The notes below the pieces were generated by a model that made no database searches, was not told the origin of the DNA, and saw only the letters and a program-made list of their open reading frames with translations. This document shows positions 48,701 to 58,420 of a stretch of 64,000 bases of DNA, in pieces (position 1 is the first letter of the stretch; every line of letters starts with the position of its first letter). Position numbers and translations under genes: made by a program. The DNA comes from Glycine soja (Eukaryota; Streptophyta; Magnoliopsida; Fabales; Fabaceae): assembly GCF_004193775.1 (NCBI RefSeq), contig NC_041002.1, forward strand, positions 11,940,485 to 12,004,484, written 5' to 3'.

Positions 48701-49335
48701 ATAACAACATCGGGTACTAAACAAAGATCCGTCATGTCTGCAAACGGATAGTCCCCAAATCCTTCCACAGCCCTCAATCTTTCCTCAAGGAGATCGAGCT
48801 TCCTCCTTTCTTCAGTTGCCGGGGGCGGCCCTTCCATAGACAAAACTATTGGCGATGCTGCGAGGTTGGGTTGAGGCAACGTGCCCGGTGCCGGCCCTTC
48901 GGGGATCGGGGGATAAAACTCGACATCCCTCCGAGCATAATCTTGAGGGTTTTTATGGACTTCGTCGGGCTGCTGAGGAGGCTCTTTTTCATGGACGGGA
49001 GAAGCAATGTGGCCCGCATCTTCTTGCAAGATGGGTGGTGAATAGTCGGGCGGCAGTCCATAAGGGTAAGCCGCTCGGTTGTATCCCAGGTGAGGGGTGC
49101 CATCGTGCCCCAGTGTGTCCCTTCCCCGTCCTACTATGTTTGAGGGAGGATGGTGCGTAGTTGCCAAGGGAGTCGGGTCTGCTTCGGCAGCCGAACTGAC
49201 AGCGGCGGCAGTGGCCGCGTTCTTCTCCATGAGCTGTTTCATACCTAACATGGCCTCCATCATGGAGGCCATTTGTTCTTTCAGAGCCGACATGTCGGCT
49301 TTCATCTGTTCCTGCGTCTCCTCTTGATCACCCAT
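45733..49335 (-). CDS. A gag-protease polyprotein with G-patch, intact
   Basis: Starts at ATG 49335 (MGDQEETQEQ), shared with B; the frame is open further upstream but that part is not conserved as coding. 1200 residues: Met-rich helix (11-36), Pro-rich linker, Retrotrans_gag core (about 195-375), C-x2-H-x5-H-x4-C finger at 527-541, a second C/H cluster at 623-636, aspartic protease DNGSS at 913-917 and CLLGRPWIHSVG at 983-994. A G-patch-like C-terminus (about 1095-1140) has GMGLGKDNGG and YGLGYKP. It ends at a TAA that lies inside the intron, so unspliced RNA gives gag-pro alone and spliced RNA gives gag-pro-pol (inference from family). Confidence 0.95.
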   Translation of the reverse strand: MGDQEETQEQMKADMSALKEQMASMMEAMLGMKQLMEKNAATAAAVSSAAEADPTPLATTHHPPSNIVGRGRDTLGHDGTPHLGYNRAAYPYGLPPDYSPPILQEDAGHIASPVHEKEPPQQPDEVHKNPQDYARRDVEFYPPIPEGPAPGTLPQPNLAASPIVLSMEGPPPATEERRKLDLLEERLRAVEGFGDYPFADMTDLCLVPDVVIPPKFKVPDFDKYKGTTCPKNHLKMYCRKMGAHSKDEKLLIHFFQDSLAGAAVVWYTNLEASRIRTWKDLITAFLRQYQYNSDMAPDRTQLQNMFKKEGETFKEYAQRWRDLAAQVAPPMVEREMITMMVDTLPVFYYEKLVGYMPSSFADLVFAGERIEVGLKRGKFDYVSSTNVNAKRIGATGAKRKEGDAHAVSSTPAWVKPQQTPHGTHQYAQHHPSFSAHAGNASSSTPVQPKAPTQREAPQVPTPNATRPAGNSNTTRNFPLRPLPEFTPLPMTYEDLLPSLIANHLAVVTPGRVFEPPFPKWYDPNATCKYHGGAPGHSIEKCMALKYKVQHLMDAGWLTFQEDRPNVRTNPLANHGGGAVNAVESDGPHRSKPLRDVATPRRFIFEALQEGGVIPHSGCKEDSCLLHPGKMHDMETCLEVEELLQRMIDQGRLEVGIKGKEEPRICMQSTEGSGVAKPKPLVIYFTKSAASQKPGPPLMAKPVPFPYQDSHAVPWKYTPPGKKEEEVTDVSSLSAKVTNITGLSGMTRSGRVFAPLDLPVQPADVKGKGKVVEEQDGEAPHASSKDMPAKGPPEKRDGRKEVSLEEASEFLRIIQQSEFKVIEQLNKTPARVSLLELLMSSEPHRALLVKVLNEAHVAQDISVEGFEGLVNNITANNYLAFAEEEIPAEGRGHNKALHVSVKCMDHIVAKVLIDNGSSLNVMPKSTLDKLPFNASHLKPSSMVVRAFDGTHREVRGEIDLPVQIGPHTCQVTFQIMDINPPYSCLLGRPWIHSVGVVPSTLHQKLKFVVEGHLVIVSGEEDILVSCPSSMPYVEAAEESLETAFQSFEVVSISSVDSLFGQPCLSDAAVMMARVMLGNGYEPGMGLGKDNGGITSLIKTQGNRGKYGLGYKPTQADMKRSIAGRKNSGQSSRWKQESEGNPPCHISRSFISAGLGDEGQVVAICEDDVPRTLDLVRPCPPDFQLGNWRVEERPGIYATSIM

Positions 49336-49572
49336 CGTTCTAGATTTGGATCTGGTGCGATAGGGATCCCTTGCGGCGCGTTTAGTTATGGTGTTTTCCC
49401 TAAAAAACCAAACGTGAGGAGTGGGTAAAGAAAGAGAATGCATGCTAGAGATGAGATGTAGGAGTGATTTGATTTGCACAAGTTTTTTTTGGAGTAGGAA
49501 CATGGGACCAACTCATTTTATTTCAAAAAGGAAGTCATATTTAGTCAAGGTCTAAGAGACCATACAAGTTTC

Positions 49573-51438
49573 CTAACGATTTCTAATTATGTGGGCCATT
49601 AAGTCTATCATATGCTGACAATAGCCGAGAAGCCCATGAATCTCTTCGGGGGTGGAGTAGGTGTCTGCCTTCGCCTTGGCCTTGGCTAACAATCGGGGAA
49701 GTTCTTGACTCCCGTTCAAGGTAAGAGCAAACCGATCCATCCACATGGTTGCCTCTTGGTGTAAAGAGTCGATCACCCTTCCTCTAGCCTCTTTTTCCGC
49801 ATATACTCGGGCATACTCATCCGCGATTCTATGCTCGTGGGCCGTGGCTAGACCCAACTCTTCTTGGTATTTGGCGATGATAGCTAACATGTTGGTTTCT
49901 GTCTCGCATAGACGCTGAGACAAGCTTCTTTTGGACCTTGAACAAGCAATCAACTCCTCTTTCAGAACCATGCTATGTGCTCGCGAATGGTCTCTTTCTT
50001 CCCTTCGCAACTTAAGTTCATTATTGCTACCCCATAGAGCTCCGCAAAATTTGTTCCGGCCATACTCTTCCTTGCGAGCCCTCTTGGTCTCTCGTTCAAG
50101 GGCCCTTGCGGTAATTGCATTCTCTTCCCGTAACCCGGCACACTCCTTCCGAACGTGTGTAGCAGCCAACTTGAACTTCTCCTTGGCGAGTTTTGCCTTT
50201 CCTAACTCGCTTTTGAGAGCTTGGACTTCCTCGTCCTCTTCCGGTGCTTCAAAATTCTCTTCGCTGACGACTTTTAACTTGGCGAGCCAATCTAAACCTC
50301 GTATGCGAACTTTCAGCCATTCGTGGTACCCACCAATGATGCCATTACGAATGCCTCTAAGCTCTTGATCTTTCCTTAACGGGGTTTCCCATGCTTTATG
50401 GATTCTTTGTATAGTCTTGGAATTTTGTGCGCCGAGATCCCTCATAAGGAAAGGAGACATGCTTTCTTCCGTCGGTGCTCCCCTCATGGGGTACCCTAGT
50501 TGTCTTATAGCGAGCGTGGGATTGTAATTAATACAACCCCTCGTTCCTACCAGCGGAATGTTTGGGTATCTTCCACATGAGAAAAGGACTCCTTCTTTTC
50601 CTTCCTTCCATAGGGGGAACCAACTGATTGTTCTACCTCCTATCCCGGCCAAGAGCTGGTCCCAATCCATTCTCCTCTTTTCAGTGCACGAGCGATGACT
50701 TAGGAGCGGACATGGATGTCTTGTGTCTTGTTGGAACAAGTGTGAAACCAACCAAACACAGAGGGCGGGTAAGCAACAGATGATCCGTGCGCTACTCTTC
50801 TCGCACCTTCGGTCAAATGTGTCAAATAGATCTGCCAAGACAGCTACCACCGGACTTTCCTTACTATGGTGGTAGGCAAGGAAAGCGTCGATTGCTGCTA
50901 GGTCTATCAAACCATCCACGTTTGGAAAGAGGACGACCCCAAAAATTATTAAAGCTAACACATCCATAAACGGGACCCAGTCTCCTTGATTGGCCATACC
51001 CCTCGCCTTGTCTTCTAGGTACTTCTGTGGTAGGCCCGCTATGCCGTTCCGAGTCTGTTTTATGCGGTCCAAACCTCTGGCTGAATCCTTGACCACAGTT
51101 GCAATTCTGTTCAAAGAGGGGAGACACCCGGAGGAAAGATATGGTTTCCTTCCCCCGAGAGGACATCCTAGAATTTCCTCAAATTCTTCAATGGTTGGTA
51201 CTAATTGGAAGTCCCCGAATGTGAAGCATCTCAAGGGTTGGTCGTAGTATTGGGTAAGTGATGCAATGGCTTCTATGGACACCTCTGCTATGGTCAATTC
51301 TAAGATTTTTCCGTAAGTCTTGCGGAAGGATTGCATTTGGAGGGGTTCCATCAACCGCCCTAATTCCTTGATGCTGGTGGTATCTGGGCTTTTGACCTTG
51401 ACTTGGTAGAACCTCTTGCCGGTTTGATTTGTTCCCAT
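49573..51438 (-). CDS. A ORF1: Ogre N-terminal protein, intact
   Basis: 621 residues from ATG 51438 (MGTNQTGKRF); the frame opens 12 codons earlier but this ATG is shared with B. Residues about 30-330 resemble DUF7745 / plant-mobile-domain proteins, with CFTFGDFQLVPTIEEFEEIL. Residues about 425-600 are Lys/Glu-rich and coiled-coil-like. It ends MAHIIRNR. It precedes gag by 237 bp in another reading unit. The function of Ogre ORF1 is not known. Confidence 0.92.
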   Translation of the reverse strand: MGTNQTGKRFYQVKVKSPDTTSIKELGRLMEPLQMQSFRKTYGKILELTIAEVSIEAIASLTQYYDQPLRCFTFGDFQLVPTIEEFEEILGCPLGGRKPYLSSGCLPSLNRIATVVKDSARGLDRIKQTRNGIAGLPQKYLEDKARGMANQGDWVPFMDVLALIIFGVVLFPNVDGLIDLAAIDAFLAYHHSKESPVVAVLADLFDTFDRRCEKSSARIICCLPALCVWLVSHLFQQDTRHPCPLLSHRSCTEKRRMDWDQLLAGIGGRTISWFPLWKEGKEGVLFSCGRYPNIPLVGTRGCINYNPTLAIRQLGYPMRGAPTEESMSPFLMRDLGAQNSKTIQRIHKAWETPLRKDQELRGIRNGIIGGYHEWLKVRIRGLDWLAKLKVVSEENFEAPEEDEEVQALKSELGKAKLAKEKFKLAATHVRKECAGLREENAITARALERETKRARKEEYGRNKFCGALWGSNNELKLRREERDHSRAHSMVLKEELIACSRSKRSLSQRLCETETNMLAIIAKYQEELGLATAHEHRIADEYARVYAEKEARGRVIDSLHQEATMWMDRFALTLNGSQELPRLLAKAKAKADTYSTPEEIHGLLGYCQHMIDLMAHIIRNR

Positions 51439-52292
51439 GCTTACTAAAGTGAGATAAAAGCTGGTGCAAATCAAAACTCCGATATCTCATGGGTGGAATG
51501 GATGAATGCATGATGGAATGCATATGACACAGATGCAATCTAGGAATGCGGGGGTCCGGGGAATTTGTCCCCTTCTTAGATACGACGTCTAGGGGTAGTA
51601 AAAAAGCCCCAACGCACGTTTTTAAGAAGGCGACACGGACCCTCCGTTGGTTTGTTTACAGTAGGGATCAAGACAGAACCCATATGCAATGCCTATGCAA
51701 AAGACACAATGCGGGAATGTACACAGTATGACAATATTTACTGAACATAAGCAAAAGGGTATATGATACTCATGCATGGCAGTGTGAAAAATGGCACGCA
51801 ACGTGTTTGCTTCGTGCCCCTATTTAAGGGACCTATAAGGGAGAGAACTAACTAGGCTTTTAGCAATAATCCCCAAGGTAGTTATATCTCTCTTGATGGT
51901 TTCTAGAGGTATCATCCCCTTTGAAGAACATATTGTAGCAGTAGGGACTACTAGCAACAATAGGTTTTCAAAGAGAAAAGCTCTAGATGAGGGTTCACTG
52001 TAATCAAGCAAGTCGGAGACCTAGCATGATCACAGATTCACCTCCACTCCTTATGTTCCCATGAACCCGGGTATAGGGCCCTTTTTCACTCACAGTGTGT
52101 GCAAATAGTGTTGGTGTTTGTGTGCATCAAATGAATAAATATTTACCTCATGCATACATTCTAAAACACACTAAAAGCAACAAAATAGTTTATATACATA
52201 AGAACATAAGACAAATAAAGGGAAACCAACAAATGAGAAAGTCATGATAAAACATTGCACAAGATTAAATGGCCTAACTCTCTAAAAAACAT
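51439..52292 (-). other. Untranslated leader of A
   Basis: No gene. The block at about 51975-52085 is conserved with B and C and can form a small CCTC-TAGAT-GAGG-like hairpin in C. Confidence 0.65.
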
Positions 52293-52310
52293 TCCCCAGT
52301 GGAGTCGCCA
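52293..52310 (-). promoter_or_regulatory. Primer-binding site of A (tRNA-Arg)
   Basis: TGGCGACTCCACTGGGGA on the minus strand, two bases inside the 5' LTR; identical to B and C. Confidence 0.88.
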
Positions 52311-52312
52311 AC

Positions 52313-53989
52313 TGTCGCAACCTACCCTTCGGAGGGAGGGCGACGCGAGACTCGCGGGATGCGTGTTCCACGAAAGGAATACGCGCGGAGTCGCCACCAA
52401 CGTTTATTTGAGGAAAACGTCGGAAAAACCGGAAAAGACGCGATCTACGAACTTTTAAGTTGAAAGGTTCGGGAGTTGTATTTACGCACGGGGAAGGTAT
52501 TAGCACCCCACACGCCCGTCCCAAGGGACGGCAGCCTTTAATCGAATGTGCAAACATGACTTTGATTTTTTGTTCCCTTTTATGTTCTTATATTCTTTAT
52601 ACCCTTTTTATATTTTTTCCTTTTTTGTGGTCGACAAGGGTGTTTCCCTTTGCTCCTACGTATTCCTCAATTTGGGATGAGAAAATCAGACCTACGTAGT
52701 TCTTTCTTATCAAGTGATTCTTTGTTACTTAAGTGGTGATCATTTTAAGGCGTTGGACCTTAAAAATGATCCATCTTACTTAGTGAGAAATTGAAATGAC
52801 AAACTTCAAAAGCCTATTTTTGTGGACGAGCTTGACTAGGCGAGTTGATTTTTAGCCTTAGTTTCACTTTAGTTATTAATCAATTCGGTTAAGAATGAGA
52901 AATCCCAAAGAGAAAACGTCCGATTGATTTTCCGCCTTATTTTACTAAAAGATGTTTTTTGATTATTTTATATTATTTTTACTTCCTTTTTTTTGATTTC
53001 CAACATGGTTACGGCATGACCGAACGGTCGGAATTGATTTTAACCGAAGCTAATGGATAATACAATTCAAACGTTCGGTGGAAATTTATTTTATTTTTAA
53101 GTTAAGCGAGAAATGACTTAAGTAAAATGGCTTAAGCACGTCAACAGGGGGTATAAAAAGTAAACAAAACGAGAATAAAAATGCACGAAACACAATGTGG
53201 ACCACTACGGGTGCATAGAATGAATCGAAAAGCTTGGTTCGAGGTACTTACCCGTTGAAGATCGAAGAACGATGAAGAACGAATGAAGAACGTCGAAGAA
53301 CGGTTGAAATCTTTGCGAAATTCTTCACGGAAAACGTTACGGAAACGTTTCGGAAGCGCCTCGGCTTAGATTTTCTTCACGGAAACAATTTTTCCAAGCA
53401 ATTTCCAAAGAGAGAGAAGTGCCTAAGGGGCTGGGATCCTTTTCTTCTTGCATTCCTCCCCTATTTATAGCAAAATAGGGGAGGTGGTTGCCGCCCAGCT
53501 CGCCCAGGCGAGCTCAGCTCGCCCAGGCGAGCAGGGTTGCTTCCTCCAGAAGCAACCGCCTTCTGGAGGAATCTTCTGGAGGGCCCAAATGGGCCTGGGT
53601 GCTATTTGCACCCCCATTTTTACTAAGTACACCCCCCCTGCTGTTTTTTTGGTGATTCTTTTTTCGTAAAGTTACGGAAACTTACGAATTTCGTAACGAT
53701 ACTTGTTTTCTTTCCGTAATGTTACGGAACCTTGCGGATTACATAATCATCCCCTTTTTGACTTACGGAATGTTACGGAACCTCACTTAATTATGCAACG
53801 ATGCTTCCATTTGATTTTCGGTGTGTCACGGAAACTTACGGATTGTGCATATATATTTTTTTTGGTTTTTTTGGGCATGTCCTGGAATTTCACAAATTGC
53901 CTAATGATGGGCGCCAAGCACCTCACGAGGACCAAAGAATGGTCGCACGTTATCAAGCAAAGGTCCCCGGACGAAATTAGGGTATGACA
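52313..53989 (-). repeat. 5' LTR of element A
   Basis: 1677 bp, one difference from 34095-35771 found by eye. TATA is at 53462-53469 and palindromes at 53497-53514 and 53516-53533. This copy would drive the genomic RNA. Confidence 0.96.
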
Positions 53990-54557
53990 CGCGCAGAGAC
54001 AGATTCTGCGCCTTTTATCATTCAGGAACAACAAGTTGAGTGGGTAAACACGCAGAGACAGATTCTGTGCCCTTTATCATTCAGGAACAACAAGCTGAGT
54101 GGGCAAACGCGCAGAGACAGATTCTGCGCCCTTTATCATTCAGGAACAACAAGCTGAGTGGGTAAACGCGCAGAGACAGATTCTGCACCCTTTGAAATTC
54201 AGATTTCGCAAGTTGGGTGATAAACGTGCAGAGACAAATTCTGCGCCCTTTGTCATTCAAAAACAGCAAGTTGAGAGGTGGGCGGGGACAAATTATGGTC
54301 ATTTTGCACACCTTCTCGCCATCCAGAGGCGATCGTGTCTGGTGGCACACAGAGACAAATTATGGTCATTCTGTGTCTCGCCGCCCAGGCTCGATCGTGT
54401 CCAACAAAACGCAGAGACAAATATGGTCATTCTGCGTCTTGTATCAACCGAGAGGAACAAATTCGACAGTATCAGGATGATGTGTTGGTACTGATAATTT
54501 TCAAATTTTTGTAGGTTCCGCTGGCAGGGAGGTTCACTGGCCGAATGGTGTTTCGCT
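53990..54557 (+). repeat. Hairpin tandem array of B, right part
   Basis: Four to five units of about 60 bp: GCGCAGA-GACAGAT-TCTGCGC hairpin, then CCCTTTATCATTCAGGAACA and a GCTGAGTGGGTAAA linker. Then come diverged units (54286-54440) with CAGAGACAAATTATGGTCAT and CTGCG arms. This continues the array broken by element A. Confidence 0.85.
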
Positions 54558-54648
54558 CGAACGAAATTAGTGTCTTATCTTTACTTCCCTTTTATCTCCA
54601 ATAAAAGACAAGTAAAGAGGGGCAACTATCATACCCTAATTTCGTCCG
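54558..54648 (+). promoter_or_regulatory. Polypurine tract of B within a 91-bp palindrome
   Basis: AAGTAAAGAGGGGCAAC (54610-54626) precedes the 3' LTR. The outer arms CGAACGAAATTAG (54558-54570) and CTAATTTCGTCCG (54636-54648) pair, and the inner arms TCTTTACTT / AAGTAAAGA pair. Confidence 0.7.
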
Positions 54649-56438
54649 GGGACCATCCGTTGTTGGGATGCGACCCTCGTTTGACCACTTCGAGGTACTT
54701 GGCACCCATCGTTAGGCAATTTGTGAAGTTCCGTGACATGCCGGAAGTCAAAAGAAAGCATTGTAGCACAATCCGTGAAGTTTCGTGACATGCCGGAAAT
54801 TAAAAGGAACTGTTAGTGCGCAATCCGTAAAGTTCCGTAACGTTCCGGAAGGCAAAAAAGGGATGATTACATAATCCATAAGGTTTCGTAACATTACGGA
54901 AAGAAAACAAGCATCGTTATGAAATTCCTAAAATTTCGTAACGTTACGGAAAAAGAATCACCAAAAAAGAGCAAGGGGGTGTATTTAGTAAAAATGGGGG
55001 TGCAAATAGTAACTAGGCCCACTCGAGCCTTCCAGAAAATTCCTCCAGAAGGCGGTTGCTTCTAGAGGAAGCAACCTAGCTCGCCTGGGCGAGATGGGTG
55101 GCAAGCTTCTCCCCAATTTTCCTATAAATAGGGGGAGAAGTGAATGGAAAAAAATGTTCAGCCCTCCTAGTAATTCGAGATCACTTGAAATTTGTGAAAA
55201 AAATTGTTTCCGTGAAGAAAATCCAAGCCGAGGCGCTTTCGTAATGTTTCCGTAACGTTTTCGTGGGTGATTTCGCGAAGATTTTCAACCGTTCTTCGAC
55301 GTTCTTCGTCGTTCTCCGGTCTTCAACCGGTAAGTTCCCGAAATCGAACTTTTCAATTCATTCTATGTACCCTTAGTGGTCCTCATTTGTTTTCACGTGC
55401 TTTTATTTTCATTTCATTTACTTTCCGTACCCCCTTTTGACGTGCTTTAGTCATTTACTTAAGTCATTTTCTCGCCTAATCAAAAATAAAATAAATTTCC
55501 ACCGGTCATTTGAATTGTAACATACGTTAATTTATGTTAAAATAAAATCCGACCGTTCGGTAATGCCGTAACCACGTTAGAAACCAAAAAGAGGTAAAAT
55601 AATAATATAATAATAAAAAATATCTTTTAATAAAATAAATCAAAAAAATCAATCGGACGTTTCTCTTTGGGAATTTTATTTCTTAATCGAATCGACTAAT
55701 AACCAAAGTGAAACTAAGGCTAAAATCATTTCATAAACAAAACTTTTTGTCAACGCCTAAAAAAGCCATTTTCAAAGGTCCAACGCCTTGAAATGGTCTT
55801 TTCCGCTTTTATTGGTTAAATGTAGATTTCTAAAAAAGCCTAAAAATCAATATGTAACTTTATTATCCCTTTCAAAAATAAAGAAATCATTAATGGTCCA
55901 ACGCCTTAATGTTTTCTCACTTTTCAAAAGAATCAAAAGATGGTCTAATGGTCTAACGCCTTAAAATGACCTTTCATTCAAGGAAAACATATCTTGCAAA
56001 AACAGATAAAAAAATAACTTAACCAAAACACTTTGTTCACAAAAGAACTACGTAGGTCTGATTTTCTAATCACAATTGAGGAATACGTAGGAGCAAAGGG
56101 AAACACCCTTGTCGACCACAAAAAGATAAAAATATAAAAAAGGGGCATAAAAAAGACATAAGAACGTAAAAAGGGAAGATAACATAAATTGAAGTCATAT
56201 TTGCACATTTGATTAAAGGCTGCCATCTCATGTGACGGACGCGTGGGGTGCTAATACCTTCCCTGTGCGTAAATACAACTCCCGAACCTTTCACTTAAAG
56301 TTCGTAGATCATGTCTTTTCCGGTTTTTCCAACATTTTCCTCAAATAAACTTTGGTGGCGACTCCACGCGTATTCCTTTCTTGGAACACGCACCCGCGAG
56401 TCACGCGTCACCCTCCCACCGAAGGGTAGGTTGCGACA
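54627..56438 (+). repeat. 3' LTR of element B
   Basis: 1812 bp, begins TATCATACCC (second base changed from TG) and ends GGTTGCGACA. TATA is at 55123-55130; its palindrome is damaged (GCGAGAT for GCGAGCT). Confidence 0.95.
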
Positions 56439-57515
56439 TCGTCTTCGAAATGTAAAAGAAGGCATTGTCATCTTTGAAATGTAAATGAAGGCATTGTCGC
56501 CTGTTGAAGACATTGTCATCTTTGAAATGTAAATGAAGCAGATGACCATGATGGTCTCTGCAAGCCATTGGACTTGATTGTCACTGGATGGTAAAGGAGA
56601 CTGTAATAGTCTCAAAAACAACAAAAGTGGATGACCATGATGGTCTCCGCATGCCGTCGGACTTGATTGTCTCTGGATGGTAAAGGAGACTGTAATAGTC
56701 TCGAAAACAATGAAATAGGATGACAATGATGGTCTCTGCATTCCATTGGACTTGATTGTCTCTGGATGGTAAAGGAGACTAAAATAGTCTTGAAAACAAC
56801 AAAAGCAGATGACCATGATGGTCTCCACATGCCATCGAACTTGATTGTCTCTGGATGGTAAAGGAGACTAAAATAGTCTCGAAAACAACGAAAGCAGATG
56901 ACCATGATGGTCTCCGCATGCCATCAGACTTGATTGTCTTTGGAAGGCAAAGGAGACTGCAATAGTCTTGGTCGAAAGACATTGAAGTCTTCGAAAAGAG
57001 GCACATGACCATAATTTGTCTCTGCTTGCCAACAGACTCGTTTGTCTCTGGAAGGCAAATGAGACTTTAATAGTCTCGGTTGAAAGACATTGAAGTCTTT
57101 GAAAAGAGGCAGATGACTATAATTTGTCTCTGCGTGCCAACGGACTTGATTGTCTTTGGAAGGCAAATGAGACTTTAATAGTCTCAGTTGAAAGACATTG
57201 AAGTCTTCAAAAAGAGGCAGATGACCATAATTTGTCTCTGTGTGCCAATAGACTCGCTTGTCTCTGGAAGGAAAAAAAGACTGTAATAGTCTTAAAAACA
57301 ACAAAAGCGAAAGACCATGATTGTCTCCGTATGCCAACGGACTCGCTTGTCTCTGGAAGGAAAATGAGACTTTAATAGTCTTTGAAAAGTAAATGACAAA
57401 GGACCTTGAGTCCTATGAAAGATAAACGCGAGGACTTTGAGTCCTGCGAAAGATAAAGTTGAGGACTTGGAGTCCTATGAAAGATAAAAGTGAGGACTTT
57501 GAGTCCTATGAAGGC
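56439..57515 (-). repeat. Hairpin tandem arrays of C, right part
   Basis: Four successive repeat types. First, remnants of the 48-bp unit (56439-56535). Then about five units of about 90 bp with GAGACTGTAATAGTCTC hairpins (56536-56960). Then about 3.5 units of about 118 bp with AAAGACATTGAAGTCTT, GAGACTTTAATAGTCTC and a GCAGATGACC...GTCTCTGC hairpin (56965-57390). Finally, 27-35-bp units with AGGACTTTGAGTCCT (57396-57515). Each type keeps an inverted repeat although arm sequences differ. Confidence 0.88.
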
Positions 57516-58327
57516 GAGCCAATAGGTACAACTACCAAAGGGCTTTAACCTTATGAGAAAGAATGATGTTGACTCTTGGAGAGGGCCTCTCATCTATGCA
57601 TTCATTGCCTGATATGAACATGATTTTTTTTTGGGGATGTAGATGTATGCAACAATCTTGAAATGCAGTAAACGCAGGCTTTGTATGCAATAATGCAATG
57701 CACTGGAAAATTATACAATGTTCATGACATTCTTTCCTATTTTTGTGATTTTTGATTTTGATTTGATCTTTTTCCTTTTTTCTGGAAAACACAGATTGAC
57801 TGTCCTTTTTTGAAAGATGTGATAACTCATGCAACCTCATCCTATTCTTTGCAAATCTCTTCGGGGATTCCCCAGAGTGTATGTTATGTTTGATTCAGTC
57901 ACTTGACAAATTTTGGATGACGGCAGTGGAGCTGTTTGACACTTAATCAATCAACTGAAATAAGGGAAAAATTTGATTTATTCTACACAACAAAAATATA
58001 TGGCTTTGGGACTAATTGCATGCACAATTGAGGATGGCAATGGATTGTTACACTTGGTATATGACCAAGTGAAACTTTTTTTTTTTTGGTTTATGGTCAT
58101 AGAGTGATGCCATGGGTCTGTTGATACTGCCGAAACTTGATGACATGGGTTGATCCCTAAAGAATTTATATAACGAAGCTACCCTTGGATTTAAAAGAAA
58201 TCCCAGAGAGTTTGCATTAGACGTACCTTATTACCACTATTGGTTTCGGGCGTTTTCCATGAGCTCTTGGTCAAATGGGCTTTCTTCTCAGATGTGCAAG
58301 TGCGAACCTCAGGGTTTTTTTTTTCTT

Positions 58328-58420
<93 letters not shown>

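Larger units (their letters stand above)
34095..53989 (-). mobile_element. Element A: young, intact Ogre-type Ty3 element
   Basis: 19,895 bp flanked by CGCGC at 34090-34094 and 53990-53994. LTRs are 1677 bp each with one difference found by eye (C/T in ATTTGATTT-CGGTG). In element orientation: LTR, tRNA-Arg primer site, leader, ORF1 (621 aa), gag-protease-G-patch (1200 codons), 177-bp intron, pol (1127+ codons), internal promoter-like module, 5'UTR intron, accessory ORF (416 aa), 3' array, polypurine tract, LTR. All four ORFs are open and catalytic residues are present, so it is a candidate autonomous copy; activity is not shown. Confidence 0.96.
7132..56438 (+). mobile_element. Element B: full-length, decayed Ogre-type Ty3 element
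   Basis: LTRs at 7132-8949 and 54627-56438 are flanked by the 5-bp duplication TCGTC (7127-7131 and 56439-56443). The order is LTR, tRNA-Arg primer site, leader, ORF1, gag-pro, intron, pol, accessory ORF, 3' array, polypurine tract, LTR, which is the Ogre layout with additional downstream ORF. It is about 20.2 kb after removing SIRE1 (14260-23516) and element A (34095-53989). Every coding region has nonsense codons or indels. The two LTRs differ at about 20 positions in the first 330 aligned bases by hand count, so B is much older than the elements nested in it. Confidence 0.93.
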
